Origin: Treponema vincentii | Lineage (GTDB): Bacteria; Spirochaetota; Spirochaetia; Treponematales; Treponemataceae | Assembly (NCBI RefSeq): GCF_010365865.1 | Contig: NZ_CP048020.1 | Location: forward strand, 2,108,001 to 2,172,000 | Direction: 5' to 3' | DNA length: 64,000 nt | Part shown: in pieces, positions 55,655 through 64,000 of the stretch | Layout: each line of letters begins with the position of its first letter | How positions within the stretch are numbered: position 1 is the first letter of the stretch | The notes under the pieces: generated by a model | What the model was told of the DNA's origin: nothing | Database searches by the model: none | Seen by the model: only the letters and a program-made list of their open reading frames with translations | Made by a program: the position numbers and the translations under genes

Positions 55655-56152
55655 ATGGTATTAAGAAAATATGAAGCGCAAGATTCCAAAATCATTTGCA
55701 GTTGGATTAAGAATGCAAAGCAACTTTATCAATGGTCTGCCGACAGAATAGGGCGGTTTCCGCTGAGCGGCAATGAGTTAAATGAATACTATGGTTCGAT
55801 GAACGGTACACAGTCTATCATTCCTCTTTGTGCCATTGACGGACACACCGTGCTCGGTCATTTATTTATCCGATACCCAAACAAAGACGATAAAACGATC
55901 GTGCGATTCGGTTTTATTATACTTTCGCCTGAAAGCAGGGGGAAGGGAAGCGGAAAGAAAATGGTAGAGCTTGCAATAGAATATGCAAAGACCGTTTTGC
56001 ATGCTTCAAAAATAACATTGGGAGTGTTTACGAATAATGAGCGTGCACGGCATTGTTATGAATCCGCCGGTTTTCAACCAACAGGAAAAGTTATAACCTA
56101 CATGATGCCGGATGGCGCATGGGAATGTATTGAAATGGAATTGAATATCTAA
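55655..56152 (+). CDS. GNAT-family N-acetyltransferase
   Basis: 165 residues from ATG 55655 with GAGGTGATT upstream. The acetyl-CoA-binding motif is visible as ILSPESRGKGSGKKMVELAI near residues 88-107; FTNNERARHCYESAGFQ is the C-terminal GNAT motif. Substrate not deducible. Co-transcribed with the hydrolase. Confidence 0.88.
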   Translation: MVLRKYEAQDSKIICSWIKNAKQLYQWSADRIGRFPLSGNELNEYYGSMNGTQSIIPLCAIDGHTVLGHLFIRYPNKDDKTIVRFGFIILSPESRGKGSGKKMVELAIEYAKTVLHASKITLGVFTNNERARHCYESAGFQPTGKVITYMMPDGAWECIEMELNI

Positions 56153-56166
56153 CTTTGAGGTCGATT

Positions 56167-56283
56167 ATGAACATACAAGATTTTTTTGAACGCAGTATTA
56201 AAACAGGATGCCGAACAATTACGCAGTTGCTATTTTTTTTACAAAAGGCAGTGTTTCAAAGGTTTTATTTTCCAGCATACTGA
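56167..56283 (+). pseudogene. Truncated 38-codon gene start after the GNAT gene
   Basis: ATG at 56167 has GAGGTCGATT upstream and begins MNIQDFFERSIKTGCRTIT, which looks like a real protein start. The frame then becomes low quality and stops inside the end of the oppositely oriented antitoxin gene. Probably a third gene of the hydrolase-GNAT unit cut off by a later insertion. Not recognised. Confidence 0.35.
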
Positions 56284-56540
56284 TTAAACGGCATGCCGTA
56301 CCGGTTGGGCGATTTGTTCCTTTTTTCCCATGCTTCTACCGTCTTGGTTGAAACACCCATGTAATGTGCAAATAAAACCTGTGTCATACCAACAGCAACT
56401 CTTATGTGTTTTATTTCAATGTTATTATATTTTTTTATAGGTTGAATTTCATACACGGTTTTACGACCTTTTAATTCCCCCCGTTCAATAGCCACTGCTT
56501 CATTTAAGCCAGTCATTAAACTATCAAAAAATTCACTCAT
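56265..56540 (-). CDS. HTH antitoxin (HigA/XRE-like)
   Basis: 91 residues with a helix-turn-helix: IRVAVGMTQVLFAHYMGVSTKTVEAWEKR is broken here into IRVAVGMTQVLFAHYM and VSTKTVEAWE, typical of the antitoxin that accompanies RelE/HigB-type toxins. It binds its own promoter. The reading frame is intact although its toxin partner is broken. Confidence 0.82.
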   Translation of the reverse strand: MSEFFDSLMTGLNEAVAIERGELKGRKTVYEIQPIKKYNNIEIKHIRVAVGMTQVLFAHYMGVSTKTVEAWEKRNKSPNRYGMPFNQYAGK

Positions 56541-56891
56541 GCTCTTTCCTCCAGTTCCTTGCAGCTTCTATTTTTAAAATACCGATAACTTTTTTAACCG
56601 CATTTTTTTCCGCATCGGTTAGGTTTGATTGTTCTTCTTTTGAAAATATTTGAATCAGGTATGTTTTTGCAAAAGTTGCAAAATCAACATAGCAAACTCT
56701 GGAAGTTCCGCTTTTACCTCTGCCCTGAAAAGCAAAACGGATTTCTTCAAACCGCCTGTTCCAACCATTATATCGCCTGCCTCCGGATTTTTAAGAAGGA
56801 ATTGCTGTAATTCAGCTAAATCATCATCAGTAAATCCTAGTGCAAACTATTTTTTCGTAAACGATGGAGTTTCTATAAATTCCCTTTTCAT
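56533..56891 (-). pseudogene. RelE/HigB-like toxin gene, inactivated twice
   Basis: Starts at ATG 56891 with MKREFIETPSFTKK, then a TAG (56847-56849) stands where the family has Trp. Past a second lesion, a missing base at about 56742-56744 (TTT instead of TTTT on the plus strand), the frame continues with RFAFQGRGKSGTSRVCYVD and KTYLIQIFSKEEQSNLTD and would end 8 bases inside the antitoxin. Two independent lesions make a sequencing error less likely than real decay. Upstream lies a CCTCTAAAAAC hairpin. Confidence 0.85.
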
Positions 56892-56902
56892 CTTACACTT
56901 TA

Positions 56903-56942
56903 GGGCATCTCTAAAAACTTGGTTAGATTTTTAGAGATGCCC
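56903..56942. repeat. CCTCTAAAAAC-type hairpin, perfect copy
   Basis: 15-bp perfect inverted repeat GGGCATCTCTAAAAA (56903-56917) / TTTTTAGAGATGCCC (56928-56942) with a 10-base loop. It starts 12 bases before the ATG side of the broken toxin gene. Confidence 0.8.
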
Positions 56943-57008
56943 GACGAGTATTTTTGATAAGTCTTTACATTATTACGACTTATCAAAAAACATCGCAAAA
57001 TAATCTAA

Positions 57009-57046
57009 GGAAAACCTCTAAAAAACTGAAGTTTTTAGAGGTTCCC
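57009..57046. repeat. CCTCTAAAAAC-type hairpin
   Basis: GGAAAACCTCTAAAAAAC / GTTTTTAGAGGTTCCC with a short loop. Second of three neighbouring copies in the 56.9-57.2 kb stretch. Confidence 0.75.
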
Positions 57047-57087
57047 TTTACAATATACCCTATAAAATAGGGTGTTGTCAACCATTC

Positions 57088-57199
57088 GGGAACCTCTAAA
57101 ACCCGCAAGTCTATCTCGTCTTATTCTGTAGTCTTATTCTGTAGGGAAATGCATTAAGTTGTCTGTTTGCCAAACCGGAATCGTTTTTAGAGATGTCCT
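57088..57199. repeat. CCTCTAAAAAC-type inverted repeat, long form
   Basis: GGGAACCTCTAAAAC (57088-57102) and GTTTTTAGAGATGTCC (57183-57198) enclose about 80 bases with two copies of CTTATTCTGTAG. The centre shares CTGTAGGG and AATGC...AGTTG with the complement of the long copy at 9245-9335. Confidence 0.65.
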
Positions 57200-57291
57200 A
57201 TTATCCATTATTAACTCTTTACTCTCTTTTTCATACCATCATTATCTCGTTCTAATAGATTCTAACAGAGCTTATTCTGTTAGACTAAGTA

Positions 57292-57330
57292 TCTCCGGTG
57301 GTGCTGCACAAAGATTGATCCTCAACACAC
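57292..57330. repeat. Half of a second-family palindrome
   Basis: GTGCTGCACAAAGATTGATCCTCAAC lines up with the left half of the palindromes at 38948 and (minus strand) 20054 (CGTTGCTGC...CACAAA...CCTCAACGTA). The right half is missing. A separate hairpin TCTAACAG/CTGTTAGA lies at 57261-57284. Confidence 0.5.
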
Positions 57331-57362
57331 ACAAAGCACACTGTAGCGGGAACACATGAGAT

Positions 57363-57608
57363 ATGCACCATTGGGGACGGGTGCAGTGGTTGTACAACAA
57401 TCCGCGGCAGGAAAGAACAAAGCAGATGGTCGAGCATGAAATCGAAGCATTGATGTCTTTAATGGAAAACAAAAATGCGGTGATTGTAAGTCACGGATTT
57501 CAGATGCGGACAATGCTGAGCATATTAGCACGGCGTTATCCCGTTCAAAAACCGATGCACATAAAAAATTTAGACATAGTGAAATGTTTTGTTTATGAGA
57601 AGCAATGA
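57363..57608 (+). pseudogene. Histidine phosphatase family C-terminal remnant
   Basis: Open frame of 81 codons that reads like the second half of a phosphoglycerate-mutase-type phosphatase: NPRQERTKQMVEHEIEALM then AVIVSHGFQMRTMLSILAR, where SHGFQMR contains the second catalytic His. The N-terminal RHG motif is absent, and an in-frame stop at 57357-57359 precedes the ATG. It is a truncated copy, likely cut by the repeat cluster in front of it. Confidence 0.75.
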
Positions 57609-57742
57609 CGGAGTTCCGCCTCAGTGGTGAGAAAAATAGAGAAAATTTTAGATGAACGCTCTATTGACCAAAATGTAAAGATTTGATAATCTGATTATCA
57701 AAAATAATATTATTATCATTTTTAAGGCTATGGGGAATCTAG

Positions 57743-58384
57743 ATGTCTTACTGTTCGGATATAACAAAAAATAGAATTTTAGAGTGTGCTAAAAAAGAAT
57801 TCCTGAATAAAGGCTTTGATAAGGCTCAGGTAGGTGAAATTGCAAAAGCGGCAAATGTAACTACAGGTGCGATATATCGTCATTTTAAGAACAAAGAAGA
57901 TTTATTTTTCACACTGATTGAAGATGTATACAAATATACTTTAGAAGTTGTGGTTGAGGTTGAAACCAAGAATGAGAGTGAAGATTATAAGACGCTGTTA
58001 GCGCAAGATGAACACATTGTTATTGAGGCCATGTTTTCCGAGGCAATGAACTTTGTAAATTATATGTATGAACATTTCGAGGAGTTTAAGCTTATTTTTG
58101 AATGCAGCAAAGGCTCAATGGTTGAAAATTTTGTTGAAGAAATTGTCAACAGATACACGAAAAAAAACATGCGGTTAATACACTCTTCCGGAAATAAGAA
58201 ATTGGGAATTGATAAGATTGAGGAATTTGAAGTTTATATGCTTACGAGAGGATATATCATTTCTTTGTGTGAATGTATCATACATAACATTCCACACAAT
58301 TATGCAAACAGATATATAAAAAGTATTGTTGCTTTTCAATATTATGGTTGGAACGGCTTGCTGAATTTCAACACCCGAAAATAA
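57743..58384 (+). CDS. TetR-family transcriptional regulator
   Basis: 213 residues. The N-terminal HTH (about 10-55) reads ILECAKKEFLNKGFDKAQVGEIAKAANVT...GAIYRHFKNKEDLF, broken here only to shorten it. The C-terminal ligand domain is helical. Located 57 bases before two ABC transporter genes on the same strand, so it most likely controls them. Confidence 0.9.
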   Translation: MSYCSDITKNRILECAKKEFLNKGFDKAQVGEIAKAANVTTGAIYRHFKNKEDLFFTLIEDVYKYTLEVVVEVETKNESEDYKTLLAQDEHIVIEAMFSEAMNFVNYMYEHFEEFKLIFECSKGSMVENFVEEIVNRYTKKNMRLIHSSGNKKLGIDKIEEFEVYMLTRGYIISLCECIIHNIPHNYANRYIKSIVAFQYYGWNGLLNFNTRK

Positions 58385-58441
58385 CCTTTCTCGTGTCAAG
58401 GTTAGTAGGAACTAAGTATCTAAGTATAGAGAGGAATGTTT

Positions 58442-60193
58442 GTGAAAAATAAAAAAAATAATGCAATCGCGTTACTGATGAAGTATGCAGCGGATAATAA
58501 AAGAGCATTATACAAATCAATATTTTCTGCAATTATAGGTGAGTTGTTCGGAATGATACCATTTCTTGCGATAGCTCAATTAATAGAAAAAATATATGTA
58601 TCTGAGGCTTCTGTTAGAACTGCTTTGCAAATAACTGTAATAGCCTTATCTGGACAGATTTTAAAAGGAGTATTTACATTATATTCAACGCTGACTTCGC
58701 ATAAAGCAACCTATCATATTTTGAAAAATATAAGAAGTAAGGTCGCAGAAAAAATGCTAAAGGTACCGATGGGCGTGATGATTGATACACCGACAGGAAA
58801 GTTTAAGAATTTAATGGTAGATACTATATCGAAACTTGAAGATTCTATGGCTCATTTTATGCCTGAGATAACATCAAGCATAGTTTCGCCTGTATTTTTT
58901 TTGATTTTAATTTTTACTCTGGATTACCGAATGGGCTTTGCATCTTTACTTACGATTCCGTTAGGTATGCTCGGCTATATAGGCATGATGAAAGATTACA
59001 AAGTGAAAAGTAAAACGTATACGGATGCTCAAAATAATATGAACAGTACATTAGTCGAATATGTAAACGGCATTGAAGTGATAAAAGCATTTAATCAAAG
59101 TGCGGTCTCCTATGGAAAATTTACCGACGCGATTAATTTTTTTCATGATAGTACACTGAGCTGGTGGAAGCAGAGTTGGTTATGGTCAGCTTTTGTTCAG
59201 GCCGTTATGCCGTCAACTTTACTTGGAACGTTACCGGTCGGCGCATATTTATATATGAAATCAGAAATATCCTTATCAAATTTTATTGTATGCATTATTT
59301 TACCTATCGGCTTTATTGCTCATTTGATGAAAATCGGAAAATATTCCGAACAATTTAATATGGTTAAAGCAAGTTTAGAAATTATAGAAGATTTTTTATC
59401 GAAAGACGAGCTTGTCAGACCAAAAGAGAAAGTGAATTTTGATGATACTTTATATCGATTTGAAGATGTGTCTTTTGCTTATGATAATACTGAACTAGTA
59501 CTGAAAAATATCAATTTTGGAATAAAACCTCATACAGTTACGGCAATCGTAGGAAGCTCAGGTTCCGGTAAATCAACAATTGCTAAGTTGATGGCTGGTT
59601 TTTGGGATTCAACAAAAGGAACGATATATTATGGCGGAAAAAAAATATCAGAGATTCCCTTTGAACAACTGAGTGGTGAAATAAGTTATGTCTCTCAGGA
59701 TAATTTTTTGTTTAATACAAGTGTAAAAGAAAATATCAGAATAGGAAAGCCGGATGCAAATGATGAAGAAATCATAGGAGCGGCAAAAGCTGCAGCGTGC
59801 CATGATTTTATTATCGGATTGAAAGATGGCTATAATACAATCGTCGGTGATGCCGGAGGTGCCCTTTCCGGCGGAGAAAGACAGAGAATTACAATTGCAC
59901 GAGCAATATTAAAGCAGTCAAAAGTGATAATTTTAGATGAAGCGACTGCCTTCGCAGATCCTGAAAATGAATATTTGATTCAGAAAGCGATAAATAATCT
60001 CATAAAAGGTAAAACACTGATTGTTGTTGCTCACAGACTTTCTACAATTATAAATGCAGATAACATTTTAGTGATGAAGAACGGTGAGATTGTAGAAAGA
60101 GGAGTTCATAGAAGTCTATTAAATAAAAATGGAGAATATGCATCATTGTGGACAAATTATATCAGCGGCATAGATGAAGATATGGAGGCATAA
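58442..60193 (+). CDS. ABC half-transporter (membrane plus ATPase domains), first of a pair
   Basis: About 583 residues. Type-IV ABC exporter fold: six membrane helices (about 25-300) then an ATPase domain with Walker A GSSGSGKSTIAK (about 373), signature LSGGERQRI and Walker B VIILDEATAFADPENE. GTG 58442 sits 7 bases after GAGG; an ATG at 58436 is possible but overlaps the Shine-Dalgarno sequence. The stop is directly followed by the second half-transporter, so they very likely form a heterodimer. Resembles siderophore-importing IrtAB-like half-transporters as much as exporters; direction is not determined. Confidence 0.9.
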   Translation: MKNKKNNAIALLMKYAADNKRALYKSIFSAIIGELFGMIPFLAIAQLIEKIYVSEASVRTALQITVIALSGQILKGVFTLYSTLTSHKATYHILKNIRSKVAEKMLKVPMGVMIDTPTGKFKNLMVDTISKLEDSMAHFMPEITSSIVSPVFFLILIFTLDYRMGFASLLTIPLGMLGYIGMMKDYKVKSKTYTDAQNNMNSTLVEYVNGIEVIKAFNQSAVSYGKFTDAINFFHDSTLSWWKQSWLWSAFVQAVMPSTLLGTLPVGAYLYMKSEISLSNFIVCIILPIGFIAHLMKIGKYSEQFNMVKASLEIIEDFLSKDELVRPKEKVNFDDTLYRFEDVSFAYDNTELVLKNINFGIKPHTVTAIVGSSGSGKSTIAKLMAGFWDSTKGTIYYGGKKISEIPFEQLSGEISYVSQDNFLFNTSVKENIRIGKPDANDEEIIGAAKAAACHDFIIGLKDGYNTIVGDAGGALSGGERQRITIARAILKQSKVIILDEATAFADPENEYLIQKAINNLIKGKTLIVVAHRLSTIINADNILVMKNGEIVERGVHRSLLNKNGEYASLWTNYISGIDEDMEA

Positions 60194-61918
60194 ATGTTCA
60201 ATATTGTAAAACGAATATTTCAAATAGCAGGTAAGTATCGCTCCAGTATCATTATAGGTCTTATCTTCGGCGCATTAAAGTCTTTTTTTGCTTCTTTTAT
60301 GTTACTTGCGGTTTTACTGATAATGATCAATCTTGAAAAATTAAACATGACTATTATTATGCAAGCAATGTTAATAGTGGGAATAAGTATATTAGGGAGA
60401 TTTATATTTCAATATCTTTGCGATAGAAAATTAAGTGCATCTGGGTATGAGATTTTCAGAGACAAGAGAATTGAAATAGGAGAAAAATTAAAGAAAGCAC
60501 CCATGGGTTATTTTTCGAAAAATAATTTAGGGACGATTCAAACTATTCTAACAACAACAATTTCCGATTTGGAAGGAATGGCAATGCTTGCGCTGAACTT
60601 TATTGTAGGTGGATTTTTTCATGCTTTCGGTATGACAGTTATGCTATTGATATTTTGTATTCCAGTAGGAATAATTTCTTTGATAACAATTATTCTCGGA
60701 GCATTTTTACTTGGAATAATAGCACAGAAAGCTGAAAAATATTCATCCGTTATGCAGAAAGCAGGAGAAGAACTGGTTACGGACTCTATCGAATATATCA
60801 GAGGTATTTCCGTTCTTCGTGCATTTAAAAGTGGCAAAGAAGGTAAAAACAAAATCGAAGAAGCTTTTAGTAAAAAATGTAAAGTTGACATAGAAGTAAC
60901 AGAAGCTACCGCATTGGTAATGAAACTTTACGAAATGGTTTTTAAGGTAGCAAGCTGCGTGTTGGTTTTTGTTTCTGTGATTTTATATTTAAATCACACT
61001 ATCCCGCTTTCTTATTCACTGATGTTTATCGTATCGGCATTTTTAATATTTATGGAACTGGAACTGGTGAATAATGGTGCATTTCTAAGTAAATTGCTGG
61101 CAACTTGGCTGGATAGGCTCGACTATATTTCGAATATTCCTTCATTAGATAAGGACGGAAAGAATATAAGCTTATCGTCTTACACTATAGAGTTTAAGGA
61201 TGTTAGCTTCGGATACAATGAAAGGAAAATTTTAAAGGCTATACATTTAAAAATAGATTCAAAAAGCTCTTTGGCAATCGTCGGTGTTTCGGGCTCAGGG
61301 AAAACAACTCTTTGCAATCTGATAGCACGGTTTTGGGATGTTCAGAAAGGTGAAGTTCTTATAGATGGAAAGAATGTTAAAGAGTTTACTTCTGAAAGTT
61401 TATTAAAAAACATCAGTATGGTTTTTCAAAAGGTGTATTTATTTAATGACACAATAGAAAATAATATAAAATTCGGTAATCCTAATGCTTCACGCGCTGA
61501 GGTTATAGAAGCTTGCAAAAAAGCACAGTGTTATGATTTTATTATGAACCTTGCGGATGGATATAATACGGTTGTCGGAGAAGGCGGCTCCACATTATCA
61601 GGCGGAGAAAAACAGAGAATATCTATTGCAAGAGCAATTCTTAAAGATGCTCCTATTGTTATTCTTGATGAAGCGACATCGAGTATTGATCCTGAAAATG
61701 AATATATGCTAATCAGTGCGATAAAGGAATTAACCAAAAATAAAACGCTTATCAGCATTGCGCATAGATTATCTACGGTAAGAGAAGCCGACAAGATTAT
61801 TGTTATTGATAAGGGGAGAATTGTGCAACAGGGAAATCATAACGAATTGATTAATCGAGAGGGAATATACAGACATTTCATTGAGATAAGAAAAAAATCA
61901 ATCGGTTGGAAAATATAA
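60194..61918 (+). CDS. ABC half-transporter, second of a pair
   Basis: 574 residues with six membrane helices (about 15-290) and an ATPase domain: Walker A GVSGSGKTTLCN (about 365), signature LSGGEKQRISIA and Walker B PIVILDEATSSIDPENE. Starts at the base after the first gene's stop. The catalytic Glu after Walker B is present in both, so neither site is visibly degenerate. Overlaps or abuts the ECF ATPase gene. Confidence 0.9.
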   Translation: MFNIVKRIFQIAGKYRSSIIIGLIFGALKSFFASFMLLAVLLIMINLEKLNMTIIMQAMLIVGISILGRFIFQYLCDRKLSASGYEIFRDKRIEIGEKLKKAPMGYFSKNNLGTIQTILTTTISDLEGMAMLALNFIVGGFFHAFGMTVMLLIFCIPVGIISLITIILGAFLLGIIAQKAEKYSSVMQKAGEELVTDSIEYIRGISVLRAFKSGKEGKNKIEEAFSKKCKVDIEVTEATALVMKLYEMVFKVASCVLVFVSVILYLNHTIPLSYSLMFIVSAFLIFMELELVNNGAFLSKLLATWLDRLDYISNIPSLDKDGKNISLSSYTIEFKDVSFGYNERKILKAIHLKIDSKSSLAIVGVSGSGKTTLCNLIARFWDVQKGEVLIDGKNVKEFTSESLLKNISMVFQKVYLFNDTIENNIKFGNPNASRAEVIEACKKAQCYDFIMNLADGYNTVVGEGGSTLSGGEKQRISIARAILKDAPIVILDEATSSIDPENEYMLISAIKELTKNKTLISIAHRLSTVREADKIIVIDKGRIVQQGNHNELINREGIYRHFIEIRKKSIGWKI

Positions 61919-61926
61919 GTGATAAA

Positions 61927-63438
61927 ATGAAAGATACTATTATTGATTTTAATAATGTGAGTTTTAGTTACGGAACACAGACAGAAGGCTGTCTAAAAAA
62001 TATAAATTTTAAAATAAGAATGGGTGAATTTGTGCTATTTACGGGAGCGTCGGGTTCCGGGAAGACAACTGTTATGAGATTGATAAACGGTTTGATTCCT
62101 CATTTTTTTGAAGGAAACTTATCAGGGCAGGTGAAGGTCTTGGGGAGAGGGATAAAAATAAGTTCTCCCGGTGTACTTGGCAGAAATGTCGCATCCATAT
62201 TTCAAAATCCGCGGAATCAGTTTTTTACAACAAATAGCACTCATGAAGCCGCATTTGCCTGTGAAAATTATGGAATCGACAGAAACGAAATAATAAAGCG
62301 AGTAGAAGCTGCTTTTAGTGATTTTAAGGCTGAAAATCTTATGAATAGGGATATATTTTCTTTATCAAGCGGGGAGAAACAAAAAATAGCGATTATTGCA
62401 GCAAAAACTCTCAATCCTAACATTTATGTATTCGATGAACCATCAGCAAACTTAGATATTCGTTCAATTATACAATTAAAAGAGTTTATGAAGAAACTAA
62501 AAGAAGCGGGACATACGGTAGTTGTTTCAGAACACAGGTTGTTTTATTTGACAGATTTATGCGACAGATGTCTGATAGTGAATGACGGGAAGATAGTTAA
62601 AGACATTCCCGGAAATGATATAAAAAATATGGATAACGGTGATTTAGAAAAATGCAATCTAAGAACATTTGATTTAAATACAATCGAATTTTCTTTGGAA
62701 CAGAGAGAAAGCGGAAATAAAGAATACGCTGATTTTGAAATTGACAATGTATCATTTTCATATAAAAGCTCCTTATCCATTCTTCAAAGGTGCAGTTTGA
62801 AGGCTAATTATGGAGATACCGTGGCCATTATCGGGCATAACGGTGAAGGCAAAACCACCTTAGGAAAAATTATTGCAGGCCTGCTTAGAAGTGAAACAGG
62901 ACAATTCTTTCTTGATGGTAAACAAATAAAACAAAAGGAACTGTATAAAAGTGTGTATTTCGTAATGCAGGATGCCGACTATCAATTATATTCCGATTCT
63001 GTTGTGTCGGAATTAAGATTAAGCGGAGAAGTTCATGGTAATATAGATGATGACGAAATTGAAAATACAATGAAATTATTAAATATTTTTGAATTTAAAG
63101 ACTATCACCCTCAGGCACTTTCAGGCGGACAAAAACAGAGAGTAATTATCGCAGCAGCTATGACTTCAAATAAACGGATTATTGTTTTTGATGAGCCGAC
63201 TTCGGGACTTGATTATAGTAATATGAGAGCCGTTGCAAAAGCAATAAATACTCTTCGCGAACATAAAGTATTGAATTTTGTCATTTCACATGATTTGGAA
63301 TTTTTAAGCAAGGTCGCTACAAAAGCAGTATTTGTTGAGGAGGGAAAAATAAATAACACTATTCGACTAACTGATAATTCTGATTTTAAGATAATAAAAA
63401 ATTTTTTGCTGCAAAAAGAGGTTGAATACTATGCTTAA
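61927..63438 (+). CDS. Duplicated ECF-type ATPase (two ABC domains)
   Basis: About 503 residues containing two ABC ATPase domains of the energy-coupling-factor/CbiO type. First: Walker A GASGSGKTTVMR (about 45) and signature LSSGEKQKIAI. Second: Walker A GHNGEGKTTLGK (about 310) and signature LSGGQKQRVIIA. The start at ATG 61927 (MKDTIIDFNNVSFSYG) is preferred to a TTG at 61906 inside the previous gene. Fused ATPases of this kind power ECF importers. Overlaps the next gene by 8 bases. Confidence 0.9.
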   Translation: MKDTIIDFNNVSFSYGTQTEGCLKNINFKIRMGEFVLFTGASGSGKTTVMRLINGLIPHFFEGNLSGQVKVLGRGIKISSPGVLGRNVASIFQNPRNQFFTTNSTHEAAFACENYGIDRNEIIKRVEAAFSDFKAENLMNRDIFSLSSGEKQKIAIIAAKTLNPNIYVFDEPSANLDIRSIIQLKEFMKKLKEAGHTVVVSEHRLFYLTDLCDRCLIVNDGKIVKDIPGNDIKNMDNGDLEKCNLRTFDLNTIEFSLEQRESGNKEYADFEIDNVSFSYKSSLSILQRCSLKANYGDTVAIIGHNGEGKTTLGKIIAGLLRSETGQFFLDGKQIKQKELYKSVYFVMQDADYQLYSDSVVSELRLSGEVHGNIDDDEIENTMKLLNIFEFKDYHPQALSGGQKQRVIIAAAMTSNKRIIVFDEPTSGLDYSNMRAVAKAINTLREHKVLNFVISHDLEFLSKVATKAVFVEEGKINNTIRLTDNSDFKIIKNFLLQKEVEYYA

Positions 63439-64000
63439 ATCTTGTAAACAGCACGGGGTAAGATATGATCCCAGGATTAAGCTGTTGCAGGTGTTGTTAG
63501 TAGGGATTCTGGTTTTTGTATTAACAGGGAAAAAATATGAAATATCATTATTCCTTTCGGTTTTTACTTTTGCAATGTTGAGCGGTCTTTTTAAGACCGG
63601 TATAAAATTCCTAGTTATATACAGCGGGCTGTTTCTTGCAGCTGAAATCAGTCCGTTGTTTATTGCAACAACTATACATTATTTTGTTTTATGTTTTATT
63701 ACGATAGCATTTGCGGCTTTGAATTTGGCTAAAACTACCGATATTTCAGAAATACTGGCTGCACTTCATAATATGAAAATTCCGTATTATATCAACATTC
63801 CTTTGGCGGTAATCCTGCGATTTTTTCCTACCATAAAGCAGGATGTCATTTGTATTAGGCAGGGCATTAAAACAAGAGGGATAGACATCTCAGTATTAGG
63901 TGTATTAAAGCATCCGTTTAAAATATACGAAATGATGATAATACCACTCTTGATGAGAATATTGTCTACTGCAATAGAATTGGCAGCCTCTGTTGAAACA
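63431..64000 (+). CDS. ECF transporter T component (3' end outside window)
   Basis: First 190 codons of an energy-coupling T subunit: hydrophobic with several membrane helices (LLQVLLVGILVFVLTG, FLVIYSGLFLAAEIS) and a region YINIPLAVILRFFPTIKQD that matches CbiQ/EcfT coupling helices; ICIRQGIKTRGID is the Ala-Arg-Gly-type motif region. It links the double ATPase to a substrate-binding S protein, which should be encoded just beyond the right edge. Confidence 0.88.
   Translation, partial: MLKSCKQHGVRYDPRIKLLQVLLVGILVFVLTGKKYEISLFLSVFTFAMLSGLFKTGIKFLVIYSGLFLAAEISPLFIATTIHYFVLCFITIAFAALNLAKTTDISEILAALHNMKIPYYINIPLAVILRFFPTIKQDVICIRQGIKTRGIDISVLGVLKHPFKIYEMMIIPLLMRILSTAIELAASVET

Noticed and set aside
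1-64000. CRISPR arrays, prophage and classic insertion sequences
   Set aside because: No spaced direct repeats, no cas, phage structural or transposase genes were seen. The Rpn-type gene at 11704 lacks flanking terminal repeats.

Overview
The window looks like a chromosomal segment of an oral-type treponeme. The gene families (tlyC/ybeY/pgpH/phoH block, ispE-spoVG-rplY block, several dCache chemoreceptors, many lipoproteins) and a moderate GC content, higher than I would expect for T. denticola, point to the T. vincentii/T. medium group. That placement is inference; no rRNA is present to confirm it.

Layout. 1-6.5 kb (mostly minus): RNA and second-messenger housekeeping genes phoH, pgpH-like HD phosphodiesterase, ybeY, tlyC (cut by the left edge), then ferritin, a cytidylate-kinase-like protein and a Nudix hydrolase. 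6.5-13.3 kb: a palindrome-rich intergenic island, a chemoreceptor, a LysM protein with a lipoprotein, a frameshifted Fur/PerR gene, an Rpn-type nuclease and a leucine-rich-repeat protein.

13.3-26.5 kb (all minus) is the centrepiece: an essentially complete Acidaminococcus-type 2-hydroxyglutarate pathway of glutamate fermentation. Glutamate enters by two GltS paralogues. 2-Oxoglutarate is reduced by HgdH, activated by glutaconate CoA-transferase GctAB, dehydrated by HgdAB with its ATP-driven activator HgdC, and decarboxylated by the biotin-dependent sodium-pumping glutaconyl-CoA decarboxylase GcdABCD. A good promoter precedes hgdH and a terminator follows gltS. gctA carries a one-base frameshift in an A7 run. 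A large palindromic element sits between gctB and gcdA. A chemoreceptor and an SPFH membrane protein diverge from hgdH.

30-52 kb: a lipoprotein-anchored MsrA-MsrB fusion, an S1C protease, a TPR protein, tilS, rplY, tRNA-Gln, spoVG, ispE, a HIT protein, an acyl-CoA synthetase, a 5'-nucleotidase lipoprotein, a YibE/F protein, a HicAB pair, recQ, a DUF438/PAS protein and a third chemoreceptor. 52.5-64 kb: an AlaX-type editing protein, then a visibly AT-richer accessory stretch with a CPBP protease, a hydrolase, a GNAT enzyme, a decayed toxin-antitoxin locus, gene remnants, and a TetR-controlled set of two ABC exporter-type half-transporters plus an ECF A-A/T module cut by the right edge.

The most unusual non-coding signal is a set of dispersed palindromic elements. 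One is a composite cassette of about 240 bp in fixed order (a large palindrome with a conserved 39-nt core, a 12-bp stem with a 4-nt loop, and a third hairpin). Its stems differ between copies but stay base-paired, so structure rather than sequence seems to be conserved. Three further families (ends like GGGAACCTCTAAAAAC; loops like CATACACGGATG; a nested 125-bp palindrome) occur between genes, often right after stop codons.
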